DNA from: an uncultured Gammaproteobacteria bacterium
GTDB lineage: Bacteria > Pseudomonadota > Gammaproteobacteria > Pseudomonadales > Pseudomonadaceae
Direction: 5' to 3'
Assembly: GCA_945612235.1 (NCBI GenBank)
Contig: CALZAE010000013.1
Span: forward strand, 1 to 40,236
DNA: 40,236 nt
Within the stretch, counting starts at the first letter, position 1. Every line of letters starts with the position of its first letter. Positions 9,829 through 18,300 of this stretch are shown piece by piece. The notes under the pieces were generated by a model. That model was given only the letters and a program-made list of their open reading frames with translations, did not search any database and was not told where the DNA came from. The position numbers and the translations under genes were made by a program.

Positions 9829-11369
9829 TGTCTGTGTTGCAGCACTATGCTGCAGCCTTGTTACTTGGCGCCTTTGTTTTAGGTGCTGCTGTGCAGCAGT
9901 TTATGCGCGGGCAGGGCTTAACTCGGCAACTGAGCGCCAGTCAGGCAGCTTTAGCTCAAGCTCAGCAGCAGGTACAGCAGCAAGACACCGAGCTGCAAGT
10001 CTTGGGTAGTCAGCATGATCAGTTGTATGAGCAGCTTAAGCAGCGCGATATTGATATGCAGCAACTCAAGGCTGAGCACAGTCAATTGCATACACAGCTC
10101 ATGCACAGCCGTGGTGGGGCTGAAGCAGCACAGGCTGGGTATCGTGAGTTAAAAGAGCAGCAACAGCTGCGCGAGCAGGCTTGGCAGGACATGCAGGGTA
10201 AATATGCTGATTTACAGCATAGTTATCAGCAGTTGCAGCAAGATTTTTCTTCATTACAGGGTTTGAGTGCACAGAAAGAAAAGCACCTACTGGAGCAGCA
10301 GCAGTTGCTTAAAGACAGTCGTGAGCAACTCAAACTGGAGTTTGAGCAGCTGGCCACGCAGATCTTTGAGGCGCGTGGGCAGTCGTTAACCCAAACTAGT
10401 CAACAGTCTCTAGAAACAATGCTCAAACCGTTTCGTGAGCAAATTGATGGCTTTCGTCAAAAAGTTGAAGACATTCATCATAAAGATGTACAGCAGCAAG
10501 CTTCTTTGCAGCAACAATTGCTGCAGCTTAAAGAGCTGAATCAGCAAATCACCCAAGAGGCGCATGAACTGAGCAGTGCATTGCGTGGGCAGACCAAGAC
10601 TCAAGGTAATTGGGGCGAGTTGATTTTAGAAAATGTGCTGGAGCGTGCAGGTTTGCAGCAAGGTAAAGACTTTGCCCGTGAGGTTAGCTTTACCACCAGC
10701 GAAGGACGCAAGCGCCCTGATGCTATTGTCTATTTACCGCAAAATAAGCATTTGATTATTGATGCTAAAGTCTCGCTCAATGCTTATCTGCGTTATGTAA
10801 ACGCCGATGACGATACATTGCGAGCGCAAGCTTTGCATGAGCATGTGACTGCCTTTGCTGCGCGCGTAGCTGAATTAGCTGAGCGTGATTATGCCGCGCT
10901 GCCCGGTTTGAATGCGCCAGATATGGTGTTTATGTTTGTGCCTATTGAGTCGGCTTTTGCGGACGCGGTGCGAGCGGATGAGGGCTTGTTGCAGCGCGCT
11001 ATTGAGCAAAATATCTTAATTGCCACGCCCAGCACCTTGCTGGCCAGTTTGACTATTGTGCGGCAGTTGTGGCGTTTTGAAGAGCAAAGTCGCAGTACTG
11101 CCGAGTTAGCCGAACGTGCAGGTAAAGTTTATGACAAGTTGCGTATTTTTTTGGGCAGTATGGATGGTATTGGCAACAGCTTGGACCGTGCACAAGAAGC
11201 CTATCGCAAAGCGTGCGACCAATTGGTTAATGGACGGGGTAACTTGATTAAGCAGGTCAGTGATTTTCAGCAGTTAGGTGTGGCAGTCAAAGCTGAAATT
11301 GCTGAGCAATGGCAAGACCGCGCACGACTTGAACTCACCCACAATACAGAAGGTGAGTCCGCTGATTAG
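9816..11369 (+). CDS. rmuC: DNA recombination protein RmuC
   Basis: 517 residues. An N-terminal membrane anchor (about 8-28) is followed by a long Gln-rich coiled coil (about 35-240). The RmuC nuclease-like domain follows, with QGNWGELILENVLERAG, KRPDAIVYLP, LIIDAKVSLNAYLRY, FVPIESAF and ATPSTLLASL. In E. coli RmuC limits inversion at short inverted repeats; the fold is related to restriction-type nucleases. GTGAGG just upstream of the ATG serves as SD inside the preceding gene. The last bases overlap the stop codon of the convergent DUF2489 gene. Confidence 0.95.
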   Translation: MLSLVSVLQHYAAALLLGAFVLGAAVQQFMRGQGLTRQLSASQAALAQAQQQVQQQDTELQVLGSQHDQLYEQLKQRDIDMQQLKAEHSQLHTQLMHSRGGAEAAQAGYRELKEQQQLREQAWQDMQGKYADLQHSYQQLQQDFSSLQGLSAQKEKHLLEQQQLLKDSREQLKLEFEQLATQIFEARGQSLTQTSQQSLETMLKPFREQIDGFRQKVEDIHHKDVQQQASLQQQLLQLKELNQQITQEAHELSSALRGQTKTQGNWGELILENVLERAGLQQGKDFAREVSFTTSEGRKRPDAIVYLPQNKHLIIDAKVSLNAYLRYVNADDDTLRAQALHEHVTAFAARVAELAERDYAALPGLNAPDMVFMFVPIESAFADAVRADEGLLQRAIEQNILIATPSTLLASLTIVRQLWRFEEQSRSTAELAERAGKVYDKLRIFLGSMDGIGNSLDRAQEAYRKACDQLVNGRGNLIKQVSDFQQLGVAVKAEIAEQWQDRARLELTHNTEGESAD

Positions 11370-11812
11370 TTTTGCAGTTGCCCCAGTAGTTGCTTGACAG
11401 CTACCACAGAGGCCTGTTTGTGCTGCAGTTCCAGTTCGTTGAGCAGTTGCGTAAAGGGTTGTTTTTCTGCACTGCTCAGGGCACGCCACGCATCATGCGT
11501 TGGGATGTGTTCAGTCGCGCTGAAAACTGACTGTAAGACTTGATAGTCTGGGTGCATGGTTAACTCGGTATCATAATGATCCAAAATAACTTTGATGCGA
11601 ATACAGCCTTCTGCCCAAGGCATTTGCTCGGTTAGAAAACCATTGGCCAATACGATTAAATCATCACGACGCAGGCGTTTTTGCTCAGCTTGCTGCTGTT
11701 GGTAGTTGTGCTGTGTTTGCCAAACTTTACGCCATAACAGCGCTGCATAAACAGCTAAAGCTAAAATACAAACAACAGCAGCAATCAACCAACTTGTTGA
11801 GAATGTCTGCAC
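11366..11812 (-). CDS. DUF2489 family membrane-anchored protein
   Basis: 148 residues from a GTG start at 11812. The open frame extends further but would run far into the SEC-C gene. The chosen start lies 1 base after the SEC-C stop and gives the normal family N-terminus, a single membrane helix (STSWLIAAVVCILALAVYAA). The soluble part contains DDLIVLANGFLTEQMPWAEG and IRIKVILDHYD, typical of DUF2489. The function is unknown. It is the last gene of a three-gene minus-strand unit, and its TAA overlaps the rmuC TAG in the four bases TTAG. Confidence 0.8.
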   Translation of the reverse strand: MQTFSTSWLIAAVVCILALAVYAALLWRKVWQTQHNYQQQQAEQKRLRRDDLIVLANGFLTEQMPWAEGCIRIKVILDHYDTELTMHPDYQVLQSVFSATEHIPTHDAWRALSSAEKQPFTQLLNELELQHKQASVVAVKQLLGQLQN

Positions 11813-11813
11813 C

Positions 11814-12011
11814 TTATGCACCGTGACATTTTTTGTACTTTTTACCGCTATCGCACGGGCATGGATCGTTGCGGCCCACTTCTTTGAGTGGGTTGCGTAC
11901 TGGCTCTTGATGGCTGTGATTGCAATGTGGGCCATGGACATGCGGTGTAGGCTCGTGTTGCTCGTGCGCGTGATTGCAGTCGGGACCGTGAACGTGTTCT
12001 GTAGAAGACAT
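11814..12011 (-). CDS. Small SEC-C motif protein with His-rich metal-binding repeats
   Basis: 65 residues. The C-terminus is a SEC-C zinc motif ([16 protein letters not shown]), like the one SecA uses to bind SecB and zinc. The N-terminal half holds two copies of a HVHGPxCNHxH repeat, with Cys and His placed to bind metal. Similar tiny proteins occur across pseudomonads with no proven function; zinc binding or storage is an inference. It sits between the LEA14-like and DUF2489 genes, 5 bases from the former and 1 from the latter, so all three are probably one transcript. Confidence 0.85.
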   Translation of the reverse strand: MSSTEHVHGPDCNHAHEQHEPTPHVHGPHCNHSHQEPVRNPLKEVGRNDPCPCDSGKKYKKCHGA

Positions 12012-12016
12012 AATAA

Positions 12017-12514
12017 TTACTCGCGAATATAGTCGCCGGGAATGATATCACCGTGACGTAGAATATTGATTTTTTTACCGAATAAAAGTCCAGTTTTTAC
12101 CTCTGCCTGCAGAGCGTAATGAATGGGCTGGTCGGGTTTTTCTAGCATACGCATAATGACTTTAATATGCCGCCACAGATTAGTGTGGACGGGTATTTTA
12201 AAATAAGCGTATGAGTTACCTTGTACGGTAAGCCACTGATTATGAGAGCCTGTGGCCAGCGGGGTGTCGTTGAGCATCACGCGATAGTCTATGCTGCGCA
12301 TGGGCAAACTATTGGCATTGGGGTTATCAACACGAAAGTGTAAAATAAACTGCTGCTCAAGTAACTTGGCATGTACTAGTTCGACATCAACTAATTGTAT
12401 GTCCGGCTTTTTAAAACTGCTACCCACCCATGTTGAGCAGCCATTGAGTGCGCCAAAGGCAGTGAGCAACATCAAAAGTGCCGGTGTTTTCCAAATTGAC
12501 GCTAAATAGCCCAT
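12017..12514 (-). CDS. LEA type 2 (LEA14/WHy-like) lipoprotein
   Basis: 165 residues from the ATG at 12514, preceded by GGAG at 7-8 bases; the frame extends 21 codons further upstream without a better signal. The N-terminus is a lipoprotein signal with lipobox LNGC (Cys26). The body matches the water-stress/LEA14 beta-sandwich: [19 protein letters not shown], then [20 protein letters not shown] and LNDTPLATG. Bacterial members are envelope lipoproteins of uncertain role. First gene of the minus-strand trio. Confidence 0.85.
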   Translation of the reverse strand: MGYLASIWKTPALLMLLTAFGALNGCSTWVGSSFKKPDIQLVDVELVHAKLLEQQFILHFRVDNPNANSLPMRSIDYRVMLNDTPLATGSHNQWLTVQGNSYAYFKIPVHTNLWRHIKVIMRMLEKPDQPIHYALQAEVKTGLLFGKKINILRHGDIIPGDYIRE

Positions 12515-12648
12515 TGATGAACTCCATATTTCACGGCAGTGTAGCAAGCATAGGTTGAGTAAATAAATATTAAGCACAAACAGTGCCTGTTTACGCCATA
12601 GATATCAATTAAATCGCTATGCATATCATTCATGATAAAGGGTTGGCT

Positions 12649-13200
12649 ATGCAATACTTTGAAATTGCTTTCTCGGGACAGTTGCTACCCAGCGCTGAAT
12701 TGTCACAGACGAAAGCAGCGATTATACGCTTATTTAAAGCTGATGAGGCGGCTCTGGCTCGGCTCTTTTCAGGGGTGCGAGTGGTGATTAAGTCGCGTGT
12801 TGATGCTGCTACTGCTGCTCAATACCAAGCTGCTTTTAAGCAGGCGGGCGCGGTACTTGAGTTGCGTGAATTAGAGTGTCAAGAGAGTGGTGATCTTACG
12901 CAGCGCAATGTAGCGCAGCACGCCGAGGTGCAGTCAGGACAAGAGCAAGTATTTGACGCTTTGCACGTTAAGGCGCGTGATCAATACATGGCGGCATTCA
13001 GTCATGTGCAAGCGTTGGATTTTGGTTTAGCGCCTGTGGGTGTTGATTTACAGCCGGCTAGCGTTGAGGTTGCCGCACCACAGTTTGATTTTTCCGATTT
13101 AACTTTAGCGCCAGTAGGCAGCGATATGGGGCAATTGCCGCCATCGAGGCCGCAACAATTACCGGATATATCTCATTTGGCTTTACTCGAGGATGACTGA
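12649..13200 (+). CDS. Conserved hypothetical protein with N-terminal small domain and LAPVG repeats
   Basis: 183 residues from the ATG at 12649, with AAAGGG 6 bases upstream; an upstream ATG at 12619 has no SD. Residues 1-70 form a compact domain (YFEIAFSGQLLP, then IRLFKADEAALARLFSG, VVIKSRVDAATAAQYQAAF, AGAVLELREL), a pattern seen in many proteobacterial hypothetical proteins. The C-terminal half is low complexity and holds two LAPVGxD motifs (FGLAPVGVDLQP and LTLAPVGSDMGQ) and an ending ISHLALLEDD. No membrane segment is seen. Function unknown. It converges on the YchJ gene with 22 bases between stops. Confidence 0.78.
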   Translation: MQYFEIAFSGQLLPSAELSQTKAAIIRLFKADEAALARLFSGVRVVIKSRVDAATAAQYQAAFKQAGAVLELRELECQESGDLTQRNVAQHAEVQSGQEQVFDALHVKARDQYMAAFSHVQALDFGLAPVGVDLQPASVEVAAPQFDFSDLTLAPVGSDMGQLPPSRPQQLPDISHLALLEDD

Positions 13201-13222
13201 GAAGGCGCATGATTAAAATGGA

Positions 13223-13693
13223 TTAAAAGTAAGGTGCGCAACATTTTTTATACTTTAAACCGCTCGCGCAAGGGCAGGGTGCATTGCGCTCTGCACGCAG
13301 CGGCACATTGGGATCATAAAAAAACCATTGTTCAGCTGGCTTAATAAAGAGTGAGACTTCTTGATGCTGCTGAAGTCCTTGTACGTCTTGCCAGTGTGCA
13401 ATAAATTCGACTGTAGCGTGGCGCTGATCATGAGCTAGAGTTTCATCTAATACTTCTAGGCTCAGCCATTTACTGTCTGTGCTCCATTGTCTAATACTTT
13501 CAATATCCAGCTGCTCTTGCTGTGCAGTTAAAGTAGTGGCTTGAATAAAGGCAATGTTGTGTTTGACATAGGCGCTGTAGCGCGCCCGCATTAAGGTCTG
13601 CGCAGAGCCAGGTAATTGACCCAAATGATAGGGCTCGCAGCATTGTGCATAGCTGAGGCTTGGGTTGCACGGGCAGGGTAAAAGCGCAGACAT
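13223..13693 (-). CDS. YchJ family (UPF0225) SEC-C protein
   Basis: 156 residues. One Cys cluster lies at each end: PCPCNPSLSYAQCC (Cys7, 9, 18, 19) and APCPCASGLKYKKCC near the C-terminus. The middle has the YchJ signature RARYSAYVKHN and the NTF2-like TVEFIAHW. The two SEC-C motifs probably bind zinc. The molecular role of YchJ is not established. AGGG lies about 7 bases before the ATG. It is divergent from dinG, with 94 bases between start codons. Confidence 0.9.
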   Translation of the reverse strand: MSALLPCPCNPSLSYAQCCEPYHLGQLPGSAQTLMRARYSAYVKHNIAFIQATTLTAQQEQLDIESIRQWSTDSKWLSLEVLDETLAHDQRHATVEFIAHWQDVQGLQQHQEVSLFIKPAEQWFFYDPNVPLRAERNAPCPCASGLKYKKCCAPYF

Positions 13694-13717
13694 AATGAAT
13701 CCCTAGAGCAGAAAATC

Positions 13718-13745
13718 TTGAAGCAGGCTATTATACATTTATAAA
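13718..13745 (+). promoter_or_regulatory. Possible dinG promoter
   Basis: TTGAAG (13718-13723), 16-base spacer, TATAAA (13740-13745): 4 of 6 and 5 of 6 matches. The candidate LexA box begins 6 bases downstream, a position that would block initiation. Confidence 0.45.
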
Positions 13746-13751
13746 TGAGTA

Positions 13752-13767
13752 CTGAACAAACGTACAG
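13752..13767 (+). promoter_or_regulatory. Candidate LexA (SOS) box of dinG
   Basis: CTGA-N8-ACAG at 13752-13767 matches the gammaproteobacterial LexA consensus CTGT-N8-ACAG at 7 of 8 fixed positions, and is flanked by symmetric A and T. dinG is an SOS gene in E. coli. Whether LexA binds here is inference. Confidence 0.5.
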
Positions 13768-13787
13768 TTGAAGAAAGTGGATAAAGC

Positions 13788-15932
13788 ATGCTCAGCGATG
13801 AATTAAAAAAAACCATTCAAGGCGCCTATACACGCTTTTTAGAGGCCAAAGGGCTTAAAGCGCGCTATGGCCAACGTTTGATGATTGCTGAAGTGGCCAA
13901 AGTCCTCGGCAATATTAAAGTTGATGACGAAGGTAAGCGCGTAGGTGAGCCTGCCGTCGTGGCGATTGAGGCGGGTACGGGAACGGGAAAAACTGTGGCA
14001 TACAGTTTGGCTGCGATTCCGGCAGCGCGTGCCGCGGGAAAACGCTTAGTGATTGCCACTGCAACTGTAGCCTTGCAAGAGCAAATCGTCGATAAAGACT
14101 TGCCTGATATTATTAAAAACAGTGGTTTGAGCTTTACTTATACCCTAGCCAAAGGGCGTGGCCGTTATTTATGTCTGTCGAAACTAGATAGTTTATCGCA
14201 GCAGGGTGAAGCTGAGCAGGCTACCGCGCAACTCTTTGCTGATGAAGGCTTTAATATTGCTGTGGACAGCGACAGCGAGAAACTCTTTACCGAGATGATC
14301 AATAAGTTGGCCAGTAATCGCTGGGATGGTGATCGCGATAGTTGGCCGCAAGTGCTTGAAGACACGACTTGGTCGCGGGTCACCACGGATCACACGCAGT
14401 GCACGGGCCGTCATTGCGCTAACTTCCAGCAGTGCTCGTTTTATAAAGCCCGCGAAGGTATGACCAAGGTTGACGTGATTGTCACCAACCACGATATGGT
14501 GCTGGCGGACTTAGCGCTTGGCGGTGGTGCTGTATTGCCTGATCCGCGTGAAACGATTTATGTGTTTGACGAAGGCCATCACTTACCTGATAAAGCCATT
14601 AATCATTTTGCGCACTTTACTCGTTTGCGTTCGACTGCTGATTGGTTAGGTCAAGTGGAAAAAAATCTCACCCGCCTGTTGGCACAAAACCCTTTGCCGG
14701 GTGACTTTGGGCGCTTATTGGAGCCTGTTCCAGAGTTGGCCAAAGGCTTGCGCACACAAATGCAATTTATGTTTACTTTGTGTGAGCAGATTGCTGAGTT
14801 TCGTCCCAATGTTGACCCTGATAGTTATGATAAACCCCGCTACCGCTTTGTGGGTGGTGTTATTCCTAATGAGTTGGCTGAGTTAGGTGGCGATCTGAAA
14901 AAAGAATTTATGCGCTTAACTGATATTTTTACGCGCGTTGCAGACTTATTAAAAAAAGCGATGGATGGTGAGCCGGGACTCGGCGTGCCGAGTCACCAAG
15001 CTGAAGAGTGGTATCCGTTGTTTGGTAGCTTGCTGGCGCGCTCTGAGGGTAATCAAGAGTTGTGGACCGCCTTTACCGCTGAAGACCCTGAGAAAAGTCC
15101 ACCGATGGCGCGTTGGTTATCGCTAGCAGATGGCGGTGGGGCTTTTGATATAGAAGTGAATGCCAGTCCAATTTTAGCGGCTGAAACCTTGCGTCGTCAT
15201 TTGTGGAATGTAGCGCATGGTGCTTTGGTGACTTCTGCCACCTTAACTGCGCTAGGTAAGTTTGATCGCTTTAATATGCGTGCAGGTTTGCCCTTTGAGG
15301 CGAAAAAAGCGGTGGTGCCCAGTCCGTTTAAATATGCTGAAGCGGGGGTCTTGCGTGTGCCTGATTTGCGTGCCGATCCGCGTGATGCCGATGCGCATAC
15401 ACAAGCCATTGTACGTGATCTGCCTGGGATTCTTGAGGGTGCGCAGGGTAGTTTAGTGCTGTTTTCTTCGCGCAGGCAAATGCAGGATGTATTTGAAGCA
15501 GTGGAGCGTGAGTGGCGTAAACGCGTGTTGATTCAAGGCAGTTTGTCGCGTCAAGAAACCTTGGCTAAACATAAGGCGCAGATTGATAAAGGTGAAATCA
15601 GTGTGCTCTTTGGTTTAGCTAGTTTTGCCGAGGGTATCGACTTGCCCGGTGCCTATTGCCAGCATGTGGTGATTGCAAAAATCCCTTTTGCGGTGCCTGA
15701 TGATCCGGTTGAGGCAGCTTTATCCGAGTGGATTGAAGCGCGCGGTGGTAATCCTTTTATGGAAATTGCCGTGCCGGATGCTTCGTTGCGCTTGATTCAG
15801 GCCTGCGGGCGCTTATTGCGTAATGAGCAAGACACCGGCAGTGTGACCTTGTTGGATCGTCGCTTAGTCACTCAGCGTTACGGCAAGGCTATTTTAAACT
15901 CTTTGCCGCCGTTTCGGCGTGAAATTGATTAA
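13788..15932 (+). CDS. dinG: ATP-dependent DNA helicase DinG
   Basis: 714 residues, XPD-like superfamily 2 helicase. Walker A is GTGTGKT (63-69) and the DEAH-type box is DEGH (261-264). Four cysteines, 129, 205, 210 and 216, are spaced like the E. coli DinG 4Fe-4S ligands. The C-terminal helicase motifs include FGLASFAEGIDLPG and IQACGRLLRNEQD. It unwinds 5'-to-3', including R-loops and forked DNA, and helps resolve replication-transcription conflicts. There is no exonuclease domain, so this is the E. coli-type short DinG. The candidate SOS box upstream fits its known regulation. The next gene starts 28 bases after its stop. Confidence 0.96.
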   Translation: MLSDELKKTIQGAYTRFLEAKGLKARYGQRLMIAEVAKVLGNIKVDDEGKRVGEPAVVAIEAGTGTGKTVAYSLAAIPAARAAGKRLVIATATVALQEQIVDKDLPDIIKNSGLSFTYTLAKGRGRYLCLSKLDSLSQQGEAEQATAQLFADEGFNIAVDSDSEKLFTEMINKLASNRWDGDRDSWPQVLEDTTWSRVTTDHTQCTGRHCANFQQCSFYKAREGMTKVDVIVTNHDMVLADLALGGGAVLPDPRETIYVFDEGHHLPDKAINHFAHFTRLRSTADWLGQVEKNLTRLLAQNPLPGDFGRLLEPVPELAKGLRTQMQFMFTLCEQIAEFRPNVDPDSYDKPRYRFVGGVIPNELAELGGDLKKEFMRLTDIFTRVADLLKKAMDGEPGLGVPSHQAEEWYPLFGSLLARSEGNQELWTAFTAEDPEKSPPMARWLSLADGGGAFDIEVNASPILAAETLRRHLWNVAHGALVTSATLTALGKFDRFNMRAGLPFEAKKAVVPSPFKYAEAGVLRVPDLRADPRDADAHTQAIVRDLPGILEGAQGSLVLFSSRRQMQDVFEAVEREWRKRVLIQGSLSRQETLAKHKAQIDKGEISVLFGLASFAEGIDLPGAYCQHVVIAKIPFAVPDDPVEAALSEWIEARGGNPFMEIAVPDASLRLIQACGRLLRNEQDTGSVTLLDRRLVTQRYGKAILNSLPPFRREID

Positions 15933-15960
15933 GTGTTAATAGTGATAGTTGGAGCACAGT

Positions 15961-17106
15961 ATGCATCTTGATGGCAGCAGTGATAGCGCATTTGGTGATG
16001 TGCTGGATGTGTTTACCCAGATTCTTGAACAACCTGAGCAGCGTGGGGCGGCCTTGTGTGTGCAAATTGCTGGTGAGACCGTACTTGATGTATGGGGCGG
16101 GGTGCTTGACCGTCATGGCGAGCAACTTTGGCAGCGCGATACCTTGATCAATATTTTTTCCAGTGGTAAGCCTGTCTCGGCAGTGGTGTTATTGCAACTG
16201 GTAGCTGAAGGGCGCTTGCAGTTGGATGCGCCGCTGGCGGAGTATTGGCCTGAGTTGGCCGCGCAAGGTCAGCAGCAAGTGACTGTACGGCAGGTGTTGA
16301 GTCATCGCGCTGGCTTGCCGGCAGTATTTGAACCGCTTGCGCCCGAGGCTTTATATGATTGGCCGCGGATGATTGCAGCGCTAGAAAATACTGCGCCTTG
16401 GTGGGCTCCGGGCAGCGCGCATGGCTATGCGCCCATGACTTACGGATGGTTAGTCGGTGAGTTAATTCGTCGTGTGGATGGCTGTGAACCTGGTGCTGCA
16501 ATAGCGCAGCGCATTACTACGCCATTGCAGCTTGAGTTATACCTGGGTTTAAGTGAGCACCAGTTACCCTTGGTAGGCGATGTGATGCGCATGAAGGGAG
16601 CGCTCACCGACCCAGCAGCATTGCGCTTGATGCAAGCGATGGGGAAAGCCCCGCAAGGTATGTCAGCGAAAGCCTTTGCTAATCCATCTTCGATGATGAC
16701 CAGTACCAATAAATTAGAGTGGCGACAAATGCAGCAACCGGCAGCCAATATGCACGGTACTGCGCGCGGCTTGGCGGGCTTCTATACTGGGTTGCTGCAA
16801 AATAAGTTGCTCGACAGTGAAATGCTCAACACCATGTTGCAAGAGCATAGCTTAGGGCCAGACTTAACTTTGCTTACCAGTACCCGCTTTGGTTTGGGTT
16901 GCATGTTAGAGCAGCCTGAGCAGCCAGCGGCAAGTTATGCCTTAGGTGCGCGTACTTTTGGTCATCCGGGTGCTGGAGGTACCTTGGGTTGTGCTGATCC
17001 TGAGCGAGAGGTCAGTGTGGTCTTTATCACTAATAGCTTAGGATCGAATGTATTGATGGATCCGCGGGCACAAAAAATTAACGCTATGCTGAAGGGGTGT
17101 GTATAG
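15961..17106 (+). CDS. Serine beta-lactamase-fold hydrolase (class C / EstB esterase-like)
   Basis: 381 residues from the ATG at 15961, with GGAG 6 bases upstream; a TTG-initiated extension from 15949 is not needed. Motifs are SxxK at Ser67-SG-Lys70 (FSSGKPV), the second-motif region GYAPMTYGWLVGEL (Tyr156 the likely general base) and a KTG-equivalent HPGAGG near the C-terminus. There is no clear signal peptide, so a cytoplasmic esterase or peptidase is more likely than an antibiotic-resistance enzyme. The substrate is unknown. It may be co-transcribed with dinG. Confidence 0.88.
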   Translation: MHLDGSSDSAFGDVLDVFTQILEQPEQRGAALCVQIAGETVLDVWGGVLDRHGEQLWQRDTLINIFSSGKPVSAVVLLQLVAEGRLQLDAPLAEYWPELAAQGQQQVTVRQVLSHRAGLPAVFEPLAPEALYDWPRMIAALENTAPWWAPGSAHGYAPMTYGWLVGELIRRVDGCEPGAAIAQRITTPLQLELYLGLSEHQLPLVGDVMRMKGALTDPAALRLMQAMGKAPQGMSAKAFANPSSMMTSTNKLEWRQMQQPAANMHGTARGLAGFYTGLLQNKLLDSEMLNTMLQEHSLGPDLTLLTSTRFGLGCMLEQPEQPAASYALGARTFGHPGAGGTLGCADPEREVSVVFITNSLGSNVLMDPRAQKINAMLKGCV

Positions 17107-17232
17107 CGATGAGTCAAAAAATGTTGGCTGTGTAGAGAGGAGTGCGGTAACTGCGTTATGTATCCAGTGCTAAGGTTTTCGTATTGGATGCTAAACCTTT
17201 AATACACATGCTATAGATGAAACTGTGAGGAG

Positions 17233-17275
17233 CCAGCAACGCAGCAGAGGGTTGTGCGTTGCTGGTGTAATTTTT
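17233..17275 (+). terminator. Strong hairpin between the convergent hydrolase and folD genes
   Basis: Perfect 11-base-pair stem CCAGCAACGCA (17233-17243) / TGCGTTGCTGG (17255-17265), followed on the plus strand by TGTAATTTTTA. It fits best as a terminator for plus-strand transcription; a T tract is lacking on the minus-strand side. Bases 17107-17232 contain a weaker AAGGTTT/AAACCTT inverted repeat and no gene that I can see. Confidence 0.6.
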
Positions 17276-18128
17276 ACTTTTCGTTGTGCTCACAGGCTTG
17301 TAGAGTATTTTCCAGTAAGCCAGCGCGTGTCATCGGACCAACACCACCAGGCACAGGGGTGATCCATGCGGCACGTTCGAGTGCGGCAGCAAAGCCTACA
17401 TCGCCCACAAGTTTACCGTCAGCTTGGCGGTTGATACCGACATCAATCACAATGGCGCCAGGTTTAATCCACTCGCCTTTGACTAGGTTGGGAATACCCA
17501 CGCCGACGACTACCAGGTCCGCGCGACGCACATGCTCTTCTAGGTTTTTAGTAAAGCGGTGGGTGATAGTGGTGGTACAACCCGCCAGCAGCAACTCCAA
17601 CGCCATGGGGCGACCGACGATATTAGAAGCCCCGACAATCACGGCATCTAGACCATGCAAATCAACACCGGTGTGCTTAAGCAGCGTCATGATGCCTTTA
17701 GGGGTGCATGAGCGTAGTAATGGCATACGTTGTGCTAGGCGGCCGACGTTATAAGGGTGGAAACCATCGACGTCTTTATAAGGGTTGATGCGTTCTAGTA
17801 ATAAAGATGAATCAAGGTGAGCAGGTAGGGGGAGTTGTACCAAGATACCATCGACCGTAGCATCAGCATTCAGAGTATCGATTAAATCCAATAGCTCATC
17901 TTGTGTGGTACTGGCTGGTAAATCGTAGGCTTGTGATTTAAAGCCCACTTGCTCGCAGTCTTTGCGTTTATGCGAAACATAAACTTCAGACGCTGGATCG
18001 TTACCCACTAAAATAACGGCTAAGCCCGGTGCGCGTAAACCTTGGTCTAGACGGTTTTGTACTTGTTGAGCGATATCTTTGCGAATATCTGCGGCGATCT
18101 GTTTGCCGTCAATCAATTGTGCTGTCAT
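17274..18128 (-). CDS. folD: Bifunctional methylenetetrahydrofolate dehydrogenase / methenyltetrahydrofolate cyclohydrolase FolD
   Basis: 284 residues when started at the ATG at 18128 ([16 protein letters not shown]), which is the usual FolD length and N-terminus; an ATG five codons upstream is possible. Motifs are [14 protein letters not shown] with the catalytic Lys, [22 protein letters not shown], the Rossmann segment [18 protein letters not shown] and the C-terminal [18 protein letters not shown]. It interconverts 5,10-methylene- and 10-formyl-THF with NADP, feeding purine and fMet-tRNA synthesis. No strong SD is visible before either start. Confidence 0.97.
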   Translation of the reverse strand: MTAQLIDGKQIAADIRKDIAQQVQNRLDQGLRAPGLAVILVGNDPASEVYVSHKRKDCEQVGFKSQAYDLPASTTQDELLDLIDTLNADATVDGILVQLPLPAHLDSSLLLERINPYKDVDGFHPYNVGRLAQRMPLLRSCTPKGIMTLLKHTGVDLHGLDAVIVGASNIVGRPMALELLLAGCTTTITHRFTKNLEEHVRRADLVVVGVGIPNLVKGEWIKPGAIVIDVGINRQADGKLVGDVGFAAALERAAWITPVPGGVGPMTRAGLLENTLQACEHNEK

Positions 18129-18170
18129 GAGGTAATGAGCCATACTAATTTAAATAAAAAAGATGAAGCT

Positions 18171-18199
18171 ATTCTCGCACGACCGACTGCATCGGGCAA
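18171..18199 (-). promoter_or_regulatory. Possible folD promoter
   Basis: On the minus strand TTGCCC (18199-18194), 17-base spacer, GAGAAT (18176-18171); each hexamer matches 4 of 6. It lies about 45 bases before the folD start. Confidence 0.35.
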
Positions 18200-18271
18200 A
18201 GATGCAAAGGAAGTATTTTATTGGCCCTTGCTATGTATTTGATTCTTTTACATTTATTTTGCAAATAGTGG

Positions 18272-18300
18272 TTGACAGTATCCGAGTATCTCTTTAATAT
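18272..18300 (+). promoter_or_regulatory. Promoter of the Arg-His-Leu tRNA cluster
   Basis: A perfect -35 TTGACA (18272-18277), 17-base spacer, -10 TAATAT (18295-18300, 4 of 6; TTTAAT at 18293 overlaps). It is followed by a C-rich stretch (CACCCCGCTCACCC) that could act as a stringent-response discriminator. It lies about 105 bases before the first tRNA. Confidence 0.6.

Noticed and set aside
9960..10560. CAG-rich stretch in rmuC that looks like a microsatellite
   Set aside because: The repeats are imperfect and encode the Gln-rich coiled coil expected of RmuC.
15961..17106. Antibiotic-resistance beta-lactamase
   Set aside because: It has the serine beta-lactamase fold motifs but no signal peptide and EstB-like sequence, so resistance should not be inferred.
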